Shown here: positions 63,751 to 64,000 of the stretch, piece by piece
Numbering within the stretch: the stretch's first letter is position 1
Layout: each line of letters begins with the position of its first letter
Notes under the pieces: model-generated
The model's input: only the letters and a program-made list of their open reading frames with translations
Databases searched by the model: none
Told to the model about the DNA's origin: nothing
Assembly: GCA_964389675.1 (NCBI GenBank)
Contig: CAYMEV010000005.1
Location: forward strand, 105,086-169,085
Length of the DNA stretch: 64,000 nt
Reading direction: 5' to 3'
Source: CAYMEV01 sp964389675 [NCBI: uncultured Candidatus Sumerlaeota bacterium]
GTDB taxonomy: Bacteria; CAYMEV01
Translations under genes and position numbers: made by a program

Positions 63751-64000
63751 ATGTACGAACACTGCATAGACATATCCAGCTGCAGAAATCTTGATGGACT
63801 TTTTGGAAGCGATGATATTCATCTGGATCAGTTAAGCTCCAGGTTTGATGTCGAAATCTTTCTGAGGAACAATGAATTAATCATCAAAGGAAAGAAAATA
63901 AACGTTAATAGAGCTGTCAGGATAATTTCAGATATGATAAAATATCTTGATAATAGTAAAAAAAATAATATAACATCAGGATTAGATATGTTAATTGAAA
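63751..64000 (+). CDS. phoH: PhoH-like ATPase, 5' part only
   Basis: An open frame starts with ATG at 63751 and continues past the window end (83 codons seen). The visible part begins MYEHCIDISSCRNLDGLFGS and matches the N-terminal KH-like region of PhoH proteins: LFGSDDIHLDQLSSRFDVEI followed by LRNNELIIKGKKI. The P-loop would lie further downstream, outside the window. It follows the sirtuin gene by 35 bases on the same strand and has only a weak ribosome site (AGAAG). Confidence 0.7.
   Translation, partial: MYEHCIDISSCRNLDGLFGSDDIHLDQLSSRFDVEIFLRNNELIIKGKKINVNRAVRIISDMIKYLDNSKKNNITSGLDMLIE

Noticed and set aside
1-64000. tRNA, rRNA, CRISPR, insertion sequence, prophage
   Set aside because: All gaps were read; none holds a cloverleaf-like sequence, regular repeats, terminal inverted repeats or transposase or integrase genes.

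Overview
The window is about 38% G+C and almost fully coding: 47 genes, none of the gaps longer than 300 bases, and no rRNA, tRNA, CRISPR array, insertion sequence or phage gene recognised. It looks like ordinary chromosome of a Gram-negative (diderm) bacterium: lpxC for lipid A, a large predicted outer-membrane barrel, lipoprotein-like exported proteins and a protein with a TonB-like end are present. The pheS/pheT pair is of the archaeal/eukaryotic kind, which among bacteria is best known from spirochaetes, and one lipobox has Asn before Cys, as relaxed spirochaetal lipoboxes allow. A diderm spirochaete-like lineage that keeps LPS is therefore my best guess, but this is inference.

Layout. 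41-1426 (-) is a lone ATP-grasp-like protein. 1555-11877 (+) runs serS, cysS, a NtrB-like kinase, then (from its own sigma70 promoter) a NtrC-like sigma54 activator, pyrG and a rodZ-like gene between two related helical-repeat genes. 11882-14701 (-) is ntrY plus a DUF4390 gene; divergent from it is lpxC (14942-15850, +). The 240-base gap between them carries a near-consensus sigma54 promoter facing lpxC, a weaker one facing DUF4390/ntrY and two similar 18-base dyads. pepP is at 16025-17245 (-).

17363-32373 (+) is a long run of tightly packed genes: 2-hydroxyacid dehydrogenase, glycerate kinase, ntrX, a 1394-residue AAA/TPR/GAF histidine kinase, folP, the c-di-AMP pair cdaA-cdaR, a radical SAM protein, a HAD phosphatase, dusB and two SPOUT RNA methyltransferases. 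Then come a small lipoprotein (-), a rhomboid-TPR protein (+), a CPBP protease with pheS-pheT and chaN (-), malQ (+), a Gld-type ABC transporter set (+), a 962-residue outer-membrane protein (-), and an OsmC / beta-propeller / GT-C run (+).

The last part holds mtnA (-), an intact response regulator followed by a huge membrane Ser/Thr kinase with a degenerate receiver domain, a small coiled-coil protein, a clear terminator, an amidase-like gene (-), and smc, a sirtuin gene and the 5' part of phoH (+).

The themes are envelope control and signalling. Two sigma54 activators, three histidine kinases, a Ser/Thr kinase and c-di-AMP synthesis sit in 64 kb. The most interesting points are the NtrYX/sigma54-lpxC wiring suggested by the 14.7-14.9 kb gap, the receiver/pseudo-receiver kinase pair at 54.3-58.8 kb which share a short repeated motif, the rodZ gene bracketed by two helical-repeat paralogues, and a zinc-ribbon-like insert in PheT.
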